Source of the DNA: Gemmatimonadota bacterium
GTDB taxonomy: Bacteria > Gemmatimonadota > Gemmatimonadetes > Gemmatimonadales > Gemmatimonadaceae
Length of the DNA stretch: 58,884 bases
NCBI GenBank assembly: GCA_016194585.1
Contig: JACQBG010000021.1
Coordinates: 1 to 58,884 of the forward strand
Direction of reading: 5' to 3'
Under the pieces are notes generated by a model. The model saw nothing but the letters and a program-made list of their open reading frames with translations, was not told the DNA's origin and made no database searches. Position 1 is the first letter of the stretch; every line of letters begins with the position of its first letter. Shown piece after piece: positions 25,573 to 33,565 of the stretch. The position numbers and the translations under genes were made by a program.

Positions 25573-25584
25573 CTGCGAATAATA
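25573..25584 (-). promoter_or_regulatory. Candidate -10 element for a leaderless glcD transcript
   Basis: TATTAT on the minus strand at 25584-25579 is followed by six bases and then the A of the glcD ATG, the spacing expected between a -10 box and the first transcribed base. No Shine-Dalgarno is present. No good -35 was found 17 bases upstream. Confidence 0.4.
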
Positions 25585-25688
25585 GGGGCGGGCGACGGTG
25601 GCGGGTGAGTGGGGAGCGAGCGCCGGGTTGCGGGTGGTGACCGGTCGGACGTTCCGCCAGAATCATCGCTCGCCCCCGGAGATCCGCT

Positions 25689-25758
25689 CCGGCGAATTCT
25701 CGGGGAGATCAGACCTGATCCAAGATGATCAGTTCTGATCCCCTCGGAATTTCGCCGG
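25689..25758. repeat. GATC-rich dyad repeat, copy 2
   Basis: Core 25702-25758 aligns without gaps to 13146-13202 (48 of 57 identical), with two GATCAG-nn-CTGATC palindromes. Here the outer arms are also complementary: CCGGCGAATTCTC (25689-25701) pairs imperfectly with GGAATTTCGCCGG (25746-25758), so the whole 70 bases can fold into one hairpin. It lies between the sigma factor terminator and the glcD start. Confidence 0.75.
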
Positions 25759-25784
25759 GTCCGGCCCGGGCCTGGCGAACGAAA

Positions 25785-25814
25785 AAGGGAGAGGGGATAT
25801 CTCCCCTCTCCCTT
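25785..25814 (-). terminator. Terminator of the sigma factor gene
   Basis: A perfect 30-base palindrome, AAGGGAGAGGGGAT followed by its complement, 22 bases after the sigma gene stop on the minus strand. A run of A bases on the plus strand (25782-25786) gives T bases at the 3' side for minus-strand transcription, completing an intrinsic terminator. Confidence 0.8.
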
Positions 25815-25836
25815 CTCGCACGATTCAGTCAGGCGG

Positions 25837-26730
25837 TCAGGTGACGGCCCAGAACCCGGCCAGCGACCGCCCCTCGGGCGACTCGCGCAGCTTCTCGAAC
25901 GCGCGCTCGCGGATCTGCCGGATACGCTCGCGCGTCACGCCCATCAGCGCGCCGATCTTCTCCAGTGTCATCGCCTCGGCGCCCTCGTCGAGCCCGTAGT
26001 AGAGATGCAGGATCTTGCGCTCGCGCGGCGTGAGGTAGTTGCGGAACACGCGCTCGATGCATTCGCGCATCAGCTTGAAGTCGGTCGTCTCCTCGATCGC
26101 CACGCCGTCGTCGCCGGCGAACCGCTCGCCGAGCGTGCACGCTTCGCGGTCGGAGCGGTCGACCGGCGCGTCGAGTGAGAGCTCGGCGGCCGACATCTGC
26201 TTGGAGTGACGCACCTGGTCGGGCGTCTCCTCGAGCAGCCGGCCGATCTCATGGTCGGTCGGGTCGCGCTTGAGGACCTGGGCGAGCACCGTCTCGGCGC
26301 GCGAGAGACGGATGAGCTGCGAGTTCTGGTTGAGCGGGATGCGCACGGAGCGCGTCTGCTCGGCGAGCGCCTTGAGCACCGCCTGGCGCACCCACCACAC
26401 GGCGTAGGAGATGAACTTCACGCCCTGGTCGGGGTCGAACTTCCGCACCGCCTTGAGGAGCCCTTCGTTGCCGATGGCGACCAGCTCGGAGAGGTCGAGG
26501 CCGTGCCCCTGGTACTTCTTCACGTAGCTGATGACGAAGCGGAGGTTCGCCGTCACGAGTCGCTCGGCGGCGGCCTCGTCTCCCTTCTGCGCGAGTCGCG
26601 CGAGACGCCGCTCTTCCTTGACGTCGGTGATCAGCGGGAGCTTCTGGATGTCCTGCAGGTACTGGTCGAACGCGGTGGAGGGTGAAGAACGGAAGAATTT
26701 CCCTGGCCTCGACTCAGTCACATGCTGCAT
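25837..26730 (-). CDS. RpoD/SigA-family RNA polymerase sigma factor (compact)
   Basis: 297 residues. Region 1.2 appears as FDQYLQDIQKLPLITDVKEE, region 2 as LVTANLRFVISYVKKYQGHG then LDLSELVAIGNEGLLKAVRK and KFISYAVWWVRQAVLKALAE, region 3 as IRLSRAETVLAQVLKRDPTD, and region 4 as LTPRERKILHLYYGLDEGAE plus the helix-turn-helix MTLEKIGALMGVTRERIRQI. These are primary-sigma-like sequences. It lacks region 1.1 and the large non-conserved insert of E. coli RpoD, like the roughly 290-residue primary sigmas of Bacteroidetes. ATG 26730 has GGAG 5 bases before it. Whether this is the housekeeping sigma or one of several RpoD paralogues cannot be told from one window. Confidence 0.9.
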   Translation of the reverse strand: MQHVTESRPGKFFRSSPSTAFDQYLQDIQKLPLITDVKEERRLARLAQKGDEAAAERLVTANLRFVISYVKKYQGHGLDLSELVAIGNEGLLKAVRKFDPDQGVKFISYAVWWVRQAVLKALAEQTRSVRIPLNQNSQLIRLSRAETVLAQVLKRDPTDHEIGRLLEETPDQVRHSKQMSAAELSLDAPVDRSDREACTLGERFAGDDGVAIEETTDFKLMRECIERVFRNYLTPRERKILHLYYGLDEGAEAMTLEKIGALMGVTRERIRQIRERAFEKLRESPEGRSLAGFWAVT

Positions 26731-26818
26731 ACACACTCCGGCTAGTGCGTTCGGAAGTGGGAAGACGCAGAGGACACTGCAGGTCCAGCGCGACGCGTTC
26801 CGACACGTGGGGACGGGC

Positions 26819-26848
26819 AGGATATGTAGAAGGACACGCGCCGGTCAA
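26819..26848 (-). promoter_or_regulatory. Promoter of the sigma factor gene
   Basis: On the minus strand TTGACC (26848-26843) and TATCCT (26824-26819) are 18 bases apart. Transcription would start near 26812, giving an untranslated leader of about 80 bases. Confidence 0.55.
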
Positions 26849-26856
26849 CACCTGAT

Positions 26857-26922
26857 TTGCACCCAAAAGGTGCAAGCGTGTCGAAAACGTCTTCGTAACA
26901 CGTTGCAAACATTGGTGTTACG
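26857..26922. promoter_or_regulatory. Two inverted repeats upstream of the sigma factor promoter
   Basis: TTGCACC-CAAAA-GGTGCAA (26857-26875) is a perfect 7-bp dyad starting 9 bases beyond the -35 box; CGTAACAC-13-GTGTTACG (26894-26922) is a perfect 8-bp dyad further upstream. Either may be an activator or repressor site. The remainder of the 261-base gap to aroB holds nothing recognisable. Confidence 0.4.
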
Positions 26923-26991
26923 ACCATATCACAAAGATGTCAGCACCGGATCTTCGGGCGCGAACACAATCCGGACAGCCCGCACTCGTCG

Positions 26992-28086
26992 TCAGCGCGA
27001 TGCCGAAAGCGCGTCGAAGATCACGGCGTCAGCGAGCGGAACGGCGTAGCCGAGATCGGCCGCCGCCATGAGGCCGATGCGCACGGGGACGGCGTATTCG
27101 ACGTGTCCGCCACGCGCCTTCTTGTCGGTGCGCGTCGCCGCGACGACGGCGCGCGCGTCGAGCGACGCGGGCACGCGAGTGGGAAGGCCCGCCGCCTCGC
27201 ACATCGTCGCGATCGCGTCGGCGACGCCGGGCTCCGTGACGCCGGCGAGCGTGGCGGCGCGCGCCTCGACGACCATCCCGATGGCGACGCATTCGCCGTG
27301 GAGCAGCGTGTACTCCGAGAGCGCCTCGATGGCGTGGCCGATCGTGTGGCCGAAGTTGAGCACCTTGCGGAGGCCCGTCTCGCGCTCGTCGTTCGACACG
27401 ACGCGCCACTTCGCCGCGACGTGGCGCTGCACGAGCGTGTCGAGTGTTCCGGGATCCGCTTCGCCGGACGCGATGACCGCGAGATGGCGCTCGAGCCATT
27501 CGAACTCGTCGCTCGCCGAGACCACGGCGTGCTTCACCGCTTCGGCGAGGCCGTTGCGCAGCTGCTCGCGCGGCAGGGTGGCGAGCGTCGCCGGGTCGGC
27601 GACGACGAGCGCGGGGTGGTGGAACGCGCCGACGAGGTTCTTCCCGGCGCGCGTGTCCACTCCGGTCTTGCCGCCGATGGACGCGTCGATCATCGCGAGC
27701 AGCGTCGTCGGCACCTGCACGAACGGGATGCCGCGCATGTAGGTCGCGGCGACGAACCCGGCGAGGTCGCCCACGACGCCGCCGCCGAGCGCGAGGATCG
27801 CGCTGTCGCGGCCGAAGCCGGCGTCGAGCAGCTCGTCGGTGAGTCGCGACCACTGCGTGCGCGTCTTGCTCGCTTCGCCGGCGGGGATCTTGAACCGCGG
27901 CACCGCGGCGTCACCGATGGCGGTGGCGAGTCGTGCCGCCCAGAGCGGCGCGACGGTGTCGTCACTGACGATGCACAGCCGGCGCGCGCCGAGGGCGTCG
28001 CGCACCAGCGGGCCGCACGCGTCGAGTTGGCCGGTGCCGGCGACGATGCGCGAGCCGTGCAGCTCGAACCGGGCGGGCCCGCTCAC
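26992..28086 (-). CDS. aroB: 3-dehydroquinate synthase
   Basis: 364 residues, normal for AroB, second enzyme of the shikimate pathway (DAHP to 3-dehydroquinate, NAD and metal dependent). The nucleotide-binding loop is GGGVVGDLAGFVAATYMRGI, followed by VPTTLLAMIDASIGGKTGVD, and the metal ligands fall in NGLAEAVKHAVV (Glu) and NFGHTIGHAIEAL (His). It starts at GTG 28086, 7 bases after the stop of the cobalamin adenosyltransferase gene, and is last of a four-gene minus-strand run. No clear Shine-Dalgarno. Confidence 0.96.
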   Translation of the reverse strand: MSGPARFELHGSRIVAGTGQLDACGPLVRDALGARRLCIVSDDTVAPLWAARLATAIGDAAVPRFKIPAGEASKTRTQWSRLTDELLDAGFGRDSAILALGGGVVGDLAGFVAATYMRGIPFVQVPTTLLAMIDASIGGKTGVDTRAGKNLVGAFHHPALVVADPATLATLPREQLRNGLAEAVKHAVVSASDEFEWLERHLAVIASGEADPGTLDTLVQRHVAAKWRVVSNDERETGLRKVLNFGHTIGHAIEALSEYTLLHGECVAIGMVVEARAATLAGVTEPGVADAIATMCEAAGLPTRVPASLDARAVVAATRTDKKARGGHVEYAVPVRIGLMAAADLGYAVPLADAVIFDALSASR

Positions 28087-28093
28087 GGCGTGT

Positions 28094-28645
28094 CTACCAG
28101 AGCACTTCGGCCGCGCCGGCGCGCCGGTTGGCGACGCGGGCGAGCATGAACAGCAGGTCGGACAGCCGGTTCAGGTAGACGATCACGATCTGCGGCACGT
28201 CGTCGGTCTGCTGCATGCGGATGATCGCGCGCTCGGCGCGGCGGCAGACGGTGCGCGCGACGTGGAGCGCGGCGGCCTTCGTGGTGCCGCCCGGCAGGAT
28301 GAAGGCCTTCAGCGGGGCGAGTTCGGCGTCGCAGTCGTCGATCGCCTGCTCGAGCTGGGCGATGCGCTGGTCGGAGATGCGCGCCTTCTCGAGCTGCTCC
28401 TTGTGCTTCTCGGGGTGCGGTGTCGCGAGGAGCGCGCCGATCGCGAACAGGTCGACCTGCACGGGGGCGAGGATCTCGTCGATGCGCGGCATGAGGTCGA
28501 GGCTGCGCGCCATGCCGAGGCAGGCGTTGAGCTCGTCGACGTCGCCGTACGCCTCCACGCGGGCGTGGTCCTTGGGCACGCGGCCGCCGCCGAAGAGCGC
28601 GGTGCGGCCGTCGTCGCCGGTCTTGGTGTAGATCTTGTTCGCCAT
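28094..28645 (-). CDS. PduO-type cob(I)alamin adenosyltransferase
   Basis: 183 residues that match the trimeric PduO/CobO-like family: the N-terminal KIYTKTGDDGRTALFGGGRV is the ATP-binding signature, followed by VEAYGDVDELNACLGMARS and in the second half FILPGGTTKAAALHVARTVC plus RRAERAIIRM and YLNRLSDLLFMLARVAN, the usual corrinoid-binding end. It transfers the adenosyl group from ATP to cob(I)alamin. No B12-dependent enzyme or other cobalamin gene is near. Between the kinase and aroB genes in the same direction. Confidence 0.94.
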   Translation of the reverse strand: MANKIYTKTGDDGRTALFGGGRVPKDHARVEAYGDVDELNACLGMARSLDLMPRIDEILAPVQVDLFAIGALLATPHPEKHKEQLEKARISDQRIAQLEQAIDDCDAELAPLKAFILPGGTTKAAALHVARTVCRRAERAIIRMQQTDDVPQIVIVYLNRLSDLLFMLARVANRRAGAAEVLW

Positions 28646-28684
28646 GGCCGAAAGGTAACGCCGGCGGGAACGGATGGCGGGCGG

Positions 28685-29719
28685 CTAGCGTCCGAAGACG
28701 TTGTCGAGCAGTGCCGACACCGACTTGAGGTCGGCGCTCGACGCGGCCGCGCTGGGGCGCCGCGAGTCGCTCGGCGGACGGTAGCTGTCGGGGAAGTGGC
28801 GGGCGAGGTGCGCCTGCAGGCGCTCCGGCGCCCCCGGCATCTTCTGCTTGACGCACCATTCGTCGAGCGCGAGCCCGAACATCGCGGCGTTCGGGCGGAT
28901 CATCGGGTCCTTGGCGATCGCGAGCGTGATGAGCCCCGTGATGGCGATGTCGAGCTCGGGGAGCAACGCGCGGATGTCGGGGGTCGGCATGATGGTGACC
29001 TCGTCCATCGCCGCCTCGGTCTCGACCTCGCGGAAGAGCTGTTCGAGCGCGAGCAGTTCGAAGAGCACGACGCCGGTCGAGAAGATGTCGGTGCGCCAGT
29101 CCACGCGCGCGCCGATGGTCTGCTCGGGGCTCATGTAGTGCTTCTTGCCGATCGTGAGCTGCGCCTCCTCGGCCGGGTCGTGCATCGACCGCGCCTTCGC
29201 GATGCCGAAGTCGCCGAGCTTCACCTGGCCGTCCCACGTGAGGAGGACGTTCCCGGGCGAGACATCGCGGTGCACGATGTGCAGCCGCTCGCCCGAGCTG
29301 TCGACGAAGTTGTGCGCGTAGTCGAGGGCGCGGCAGATGCGGCTGACGATGTAGGCGGCGAGGGGCGGGGGCACGGGCTCGCCGATGGCGCGGTGGTGGT
29401 CGATGAGCGCGCGCAGGGTGACGCCGCGCACGTATTCCATCGCCATGTAGAACTGCCCGCCGGCCTCGAAGAACTGGAAGATCTGGACGATGTTGCCGTG
29501 GATCAGGTTCGCCGAGAGCTTGGCCTCGTCGATGAACAGCTGGAGCCACGCCGGCTCCTTGGCGTAGCGCTCGTGGATGACCTTGAGCGCGACTCGCTTC
29601 GTGAAGCCGCGGTCGCCCACCTGCTCGGCTTCGTAGACGGTGGCCATCCCGCCCCGTGCGATGCGGCGCACGAGGCGGAACGAGCCGTCGTATCGGATCT
29701 CGCGGGTTTCGTCGGGCAC
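28685..29719 (-). CDS. Soluble Hanks-type serine/threonine protein kinase
   Basis: 344 residues from GTG 29719. The kinase domain covers most of the protein: glycine loop RIARGGMATVYEAE, catalytic Lys in KRVALKVIHERY, catalytic loop HIVHRDVSPGNVLL, metal-binding DFGIAKARS, activation segment KHYMSPEQ. The HRD-VSPGN form, with Ser where eukaryotes have Lys, is common in bacterial kinases of this type. There is no transmembrane helix, PASTA or other sensor domain; the last 50 residues are a Ser/Arg-rich tail that could be autophosphorylated. It lies 8 bases after the DinB gene and 39 before the adenosyltransferase gene. Substrates unknown. Confidence 0.93.
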   Translation of the reverse strand: MPDETREIRYDGSFRLVRRIARGGMATVYEAEQVGDRGFTKRVALKVIHERYAKEPAWLQLFIDEAKLSANLIHGNIVQIFQFFEAGGQFYMAMEYVRGVTLRALIDHHRAIGEPVPPPLAAYIVSRICRALDYAHNFVDSSGERLHIVHRDVSPGNVLLTWDGQVKLGDFGIAKARSMHDPAEEAQLTIGKKHYMSPEQTIGARVDWRTDIFSTGVVLFELLALEQLFREVETEAAMDEVTIMPTPDIRALLPELDIAITGLITLAIAKDPMIRPNAAMFGLALDEWCVKQKMPGAPERLQAHLARHFPDSYRPPSDSRRPSAAASSADLKSVSALLDNVFGR

Positions 29720-29727
29720 GGTCGGTG

Positions 29728-30231
29728 CTACATCGCCTCGTCGGCTGACGGGCCGTACATGCCGGGCATCGGGATGTCGTTCAGCCGCAGGTAGATGGTG
29801 AATTGTCCACGATGATGGATGATGTGGCTGAACACGAAGCTACGCAGTGCGGCGACGCGCGGCACCTGCATGACTTGGTGACCGTTCCAGTTGAAGGTCC
29901 ACGGGGTCATCATGCCGGCGTCGTCGAGCCCGGCGATGGCGGCGCGCGCCGAGGCGACGTGCCGGTCGAACGCCGCCAGGACGTCGGCCCGGGAGTGGCA
30001 GGCCTCCGCCCATCCGCCGGCGGCTTCGGCCGGGAAGTTCACCGACGTCGAGCCGGCGATCTGCGCCCCGAAGAGGGGCACCTTGGCCAGGTGCGTGCCG
30101 AGCGACAGGAACGTCTGCGACTTGGCGTGCGGCCGCCACTCCAGCCGGTCGTCGGGCAGCCGTTCCAGGCACTTCCGGGTGTTCGCCATCTCGTGATCGA
30201 ACTCGGGGAGGAGGGCGTCCTTCATGGCCAT
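29728..30231 (-). CDS. DinB family protein
   Basis: 167 residues forming the four-helix DinB/YfiT-like fold. Three histidines expected to bind a metal are visible: LSLGTHLAKVPLFG near residue 47 and FSHIIHHRGQFTIYLRLNDI near the C-terminus, the latter being the family hallmark (HxxHHRGQ). The family includes thiol transferases that use mycothiol, bacillithiol or glutathione and DNA-damage-induced proteins; the substrate here is unknown. AGGGAG lies 10 bases before ATG 30231. It begins the run of kinase, adenosyltransferase and aroB genes, and is divergent from the ferredoxin reductase gene. Confidence 0.88.
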   Translation of the reverse strand: MAMKDALLPEFDHEMANTRKCLERLPDDRLEWRPHAKSQTFLSLGTHLAKVPLFGAQIAGSTSVNFPAEAAGGWAEACHSRADVLAAFDRHVASARAAIAGLDDAGMMTPWTFNWNGHQVMQVPRVAALRSFVFSHIIHHRGQFTIYLRLNDIPMPGMYGPSADEAM

Positions 30232-30291
30232 GGGTCAGATTCTCCCTGCTCTAAGGTTGATTCAGCCTTTCTCGACGGCGAAGTTTCCACA

Positions 30292-31308
30292 ATGACGCAC
30301 GAACTGCAAGACATCACCATCCTCGGGGCGGGTCCCGCGGGGCTGTTCGCCCTGTTCTACGCCGGCATGCGCGGGGCCAAGGCGCAGGTCATCGACGCGC
30401 TCGGCGAGCCGGGCGGCCAGCTCACCGCCCTCTACCCCGAGAAATACATCTTCGACGTCGCGGGCTTCCCGAAGGTGCTCGCGAAGGACCTCGTGAAGGC
30501 GCTCGTCGAGCAGGCGGCGCAGTTCAAGGCGCCCATCCACTGCAGCCAGCGGGTGGTCGCGCTCGAGGAGGCGGACGGCCATTTCGTGCTGGTGACGGAG
30601 ACCGACCGGTTCCCGACGCGGTCGGTGGTGATCGCCGCGGGCATCGGCGCGTTCGCGCCGCGCCGGCTGCCGCAGGCGTGCGCCGCGCCCTGGTACGAGC
30701 GGGGGATCTACGACCGGGTGAGCTCGCCGGAGGCGTTCGCCGGCAAGCACGTCGTGATCATCGGCGGCGGCGATTCGGCGTTCGACTGGGCGCACCAGCT
30801 GCGCGACCGCGCGGCGAGCGTCGCGCTCGTGCACCGGAGCGACCGGTTCCGCGCGCACGCGGCGACGGTGGCCGAGGTCGACGCGGCCGTGGCCGCCGGG
30901 CGGACGTCGATCCACACCTTCCACGAACTGCACGACATCGTGGCCGAGGGCGATCGCATCGTCGCGCTCGAGCTGAAGGACATCAAGGCGAAGACGACGA
31001 AGCGCATCCCGGCCGACGTGGTGCTGCCGATGCTCGGCTTCGTGAGCGACATCGGGCCGCTGGCGAGCTGGGGGCTCCAGCTCGAGAAGGACGAGATCGC
31101 CGTGAACTCGCAGATGGAGACGGGGCGCGCCGGCGTGTACGCGGCCGGCGACATCACCACGTACCCGGGGAAGCTCAAGCTCATCGCGACCGGGTTCGCC
31201 GAGGCGACGACGGCGGTGAACCAGGCGTTCCACTGGGTCTATCCCGAGAAGAAGGTGAATCCCGGGCATTCGTCGAACCTCGCCGTGTTCGGACAGAAGG
31301 ACGATTGA
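30292..31308 (+). CDS. Ferredoxin/flavodoxin-NADP+ reductase, thioredoxin reductase-like (YumC type)
   Basis: 338 residues. FAD-binding Rossmann motif ILGAGPAGLFALFYAGMRG at the start, GGQLTALYPEKYIFDVAGFP typical of type-2 ferredoxin-NADP reductases, NADPH motif VVIIGGGDSAFDWA in the middle and VYAAGDITTYPGKLKLIATG at the end. The CxxC redox pair of thioredoxin reductase is absent, which agrees with the YumC-like FNR class. It moves electrons between NADPH and ferredoxin or flavodoxin. Its TGA overlaps the ATG of the following Omp85 gene by one base (TGATG), although the two functions appear unrelated. Confidence 0.93.
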   Translation: MTHELQDITILGAGPAGLFALFYAGMRGAKAQVIDALGEPGGQLTALYPEKYIFDVAGFPKVLAKDLVKALVEQAAQFKAPIHCSQRVVALEEADGHFVLVTETDRFPTRSVVIAAGIGAFAPRRLPQACAAPWYERGIYDRVSSPEAFAGKHVVIIGGGDSAFDWAHQLRDRAASVALVHRSDRFRAHAATVAEVDAAVAAGRTSIHTFHELHDIVAEGDRIVALELKDIKAKTTKRIPADVVLPMLGFVSDIGPLASWGLQLEKDEIAVNSQMETGRAGVYAAGDITTYPGKLKLIATGFAEATTAVNQAFHWVYPEKKVNPGHSSNLAVFGQKDD

Positions 31309-33563
31309 TGCCCGTGGCGCGCCGCCTCGCGCGGGGAGTGCTCGTGCTCGCGGGCTGCCTCGGCGGGGCGCGCCTTGGCGCGCAGGCGGCGAGTTGCACG
31401 ACGGGCGGCCTCGAGGTCGCCCGTCTCTCGTTCGAGGGGAACGCGGCGTTTTCGAGCGGTGTGCTCGCCGACGGCATCGCGACGACGCCGTCGTCGTGGG
31501 CGCGCCGCACGTTCCGCTTCTTCGGCGAGCGGCGGTGCATCGATCGCTCGAAGCTCCCGCTCGACGTGCTGCGGCTGCTCGTCTGGTACCGCAACCACGG
31601 GTACCTCGCGGCGACGGTCGACACGGCGGTGACCGCCGCCGGCCGCGGCGCGGTGGACGTGCGCTTCTCGATCCGCGAAGGGCTCCCGGTGCTCGTCGAC
31701 TCGCTCACCTTCGCGGGGCTCGACGCGGTGCCGGAGCGGGTGGCGCTGCTGCGCGGACTCGCCACCGTCGCCGGCCGCCCGTTCGACAAGTACGCGAACG
31801 AGGCCACGCGCGCGACGCTCACGCAGCGATTGCACAACGGCGGCTATCCCGACGCGGAGGTGTTCGTCGGCTACGACACGCACCGCTCGACCCGTCGCGC
31901 CGCGGTGACGTTCACGGCCGTGACGGGGCCGCGCGTGCGGCTCGGCGCGATCGTCACCGACGTCCGCGGATTGAACGGCGGCCCGGCGGCGATGGACAGC
32001 GCGATCGTGCGACGCACGTCGGGACTGCGTTCCGGCGATCTCTACGCGCAGGACGACCTCGAGCGCGCGAAGCGCGCGCTGTACCAGACGGAGGCGTTCG
32101 CGCAGGTGAGCGTGACCGCCGACTCGTCGGCCTCGCCCACCGACTCGACGGTGCGGCTCATGCTCTCGGCGACGGAGGGGTTCCGCCGCACGACGCGGCT
32201 CGGCCTCGGGTACGGCACGCTCGACTGCGTGCGGGCCTCCGCCGACTTCACGCAGAACGGCGTCCTCGGCGGCGCGGCGCGCCTCGACGTGCGGTCGCGC
32301 GTCTCGAAGATCGGCGTCGGCGCGCCGCTCACCGGGTTCGAGGCCGCCTGCCCGCAGGCGGCCGCGGACGTGTACAGCAAGGACCTCAACTACTCGGTGG
32401 GCGCGACGATCACGCAGCCCCCCGTGTTCCGCGAGTACGTGCCGTCGTTCACGATCTACAGCGAGCGCCGGTCGGAGTACAACGCCTACCTGCGCACGGC
32501 GCCGGTGGGCGGGAGCGTCGCGCTCACGCGACAGGGGAGCTCGGGGTCGCGATCGATCGGCTACTCGATGGAGTTCGGGCGCACGGAGGCGCAGCCGGCG
32601 CTGCTCTGCGCGGTGTTCAACGCCTGCGTCGAAGCCGACCGCGACGCGTTCGGCCGCCTGCAACGCCTCGGCGTGGTGAGCCTCTCGTGGTCGTTCGATG
32701 CCGCCGACAACCCCGCCAACCCGACGCGCGGCAGCGTGCTCCGGGTGGACCTGCGCACCGCGTCGTCGTGGACGGCCTCCGATCCCAACCTCCGCTTCAC
32801 GAAGGTGCTGGTCGACGGCGCGAAGTACTGGTCGCTCGGCGGTGACGTCGTGCTCGCGGCGCGCGTGCGTCTCGGCGCGGTGGTGGGGCCGTCGCTCTCG
32901 TTCACTGGCGACGCCGGTTACGTGCCGCCGCAGGAACGGCTGTTCGCCGGCGGGCCGACGACGGTGCGTGGCTTCCGGCAGAACGAACTCGGACCGGTGG
33001 TCTACATCCCCGCGGCGTATGACACAGTGACCGCCGACGGGCGCCCGGCGCGTCTCGCGACGGCCGCCGACACCGTCTACTTCCACGCGCGCTCCGATTC
33101 CGCGAGCCAGCGCATCGTGCCGACGGGCGGCAACACGCTCGTCGTCGCGAATCTCGAGGCGCGCTTCCCGAGTCCCGTCTGGCGCGACGTGCTGCAGTTC
33201 GCCGCGTTCGCCGATGTGGGGCAGGTGTGGAACCGCGGCACGCCGGGCGCCGAACTCTCCTTCGGCGCGCTGCAGTGGACGCCGGGGATCGGCGTGCGCA
33301 TGCGCACCCTCATCGGCTTCGTGCGGCTCGACTGGGCGTACGACCCGTACCAGCGGCCGAGTGGGCCGGCGTACTATGACGCGTCGGTGGCGTCGGGCGG
33401 CGCGCTGTTCTGCGTGAGTCCCGGGAACACGCTGCCGGTGACGCTCGATGGCGGCGTCGCCAAGCAGGCGAAGGGTGAGTGCCCGGCGTGGTTCCAGCCG
33501 CCGCGCCCCTCGACGTTCCTCGGGCGGACGAACCTGAGCTTCAGCATCGGGCAGGCGTTCTAG
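31308..33563 (+). CDS. Omp85/BamA-superfamily outer membrane assembly protein, TamA-like
   Basis: 751 residues. Signal peptide MPVARRLARGVLVLAGCLGG...GAQA is followed by POTRA-type domains (GLEVARLSFEGNAAFSSGVL; LPVLVDSLTFAGLDAVPERV; VRLGAIVTDVRGLNGGPAAM) and a C-terminal 16-strand barrel. The barrel holds the signature loop ERLFAGGPTTVRGFRQNELG (with VRGF, the Omp85 motif) and ends with FSIGQAF, terminal Phe. The gene directly downstream, 2 bases away, encodes a TamB-type protein, so this is best viewed as the TamA partner of a translocation and assembly module rather than BamA. An extra insert with GNTLPVTLDGG and two Cys occurs near the C-terminus. Confidence 0.9.
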   Translation: MPVARRLARGVLVLAGCLGGARLGAQAASCTTGGLEVARLSFEGNAAFSSGVLADGIATTPSSWARRTFRFFGERRCIDRSKLPLDVLRLLVWYRNHGYLAATVDTAVTAAGRGAVDVRFSIREGLPVLVDSLTFAGLDAVPERVALLRGLATVAGRPFDKYANEATRATLTQRLHNGGYPDAEVFVGYDTHRSTRRAAVTFTAVTGPRVRLGAIVTDVRGLNGGPAAMDSAIVRRTSGLRSGDLYAQDDLERAKRALYQTEAFAQVSVTADSSASPTDSTVRLMLSATEGFRRTTRLGLGYGTLDCVRASADFTQNGVLGGAARLDVRSRVSKIGVGAPLTGFEAACPQAAADVYSKDLNYSVGATITQPPVFREYVPSFTIYSERRSEYNAYLRTAPVGGSVALTRQGSSGSRSIGYSMEFGRTEAQPALLCAVFNACVEADRDAFGRLQRLGVVSLSWSFDAADNPANPTRGSVLRVDLRTASSWTASDPNLRFTKVLVDGAKYWSLGGDVVLAARVRLGAVVGPSLSFTGDAGYVPPQERLFAGGPTTVRGFRQNELGPVVYIPAAYDTVTADGRPARLATAADTVYFHARSDSASQRIVPTGGNTLVVANLEARFPSPVWRDVLQFAAFADVGQVWNRGTPGAELSFGALQWTPGIGVRMRTLIGFVRLDWAYDPYQRPSGPAYYDASVASGGALFCVSPGNTLPVTLDGGVAKQAKGECPAWFQPPRPSTFLGRTNLSFSIGQAF

Positions 33564-33565
33564 CC

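Noticed and set aside
13146-25758. CRISPR array or composite transposon bounded by the two GATC-rich repeats
   Set aside because: Only two copies, 12.5 kb apart in the same orientation, with ordinary housekeeping genes in between and no transposase or cas genes.
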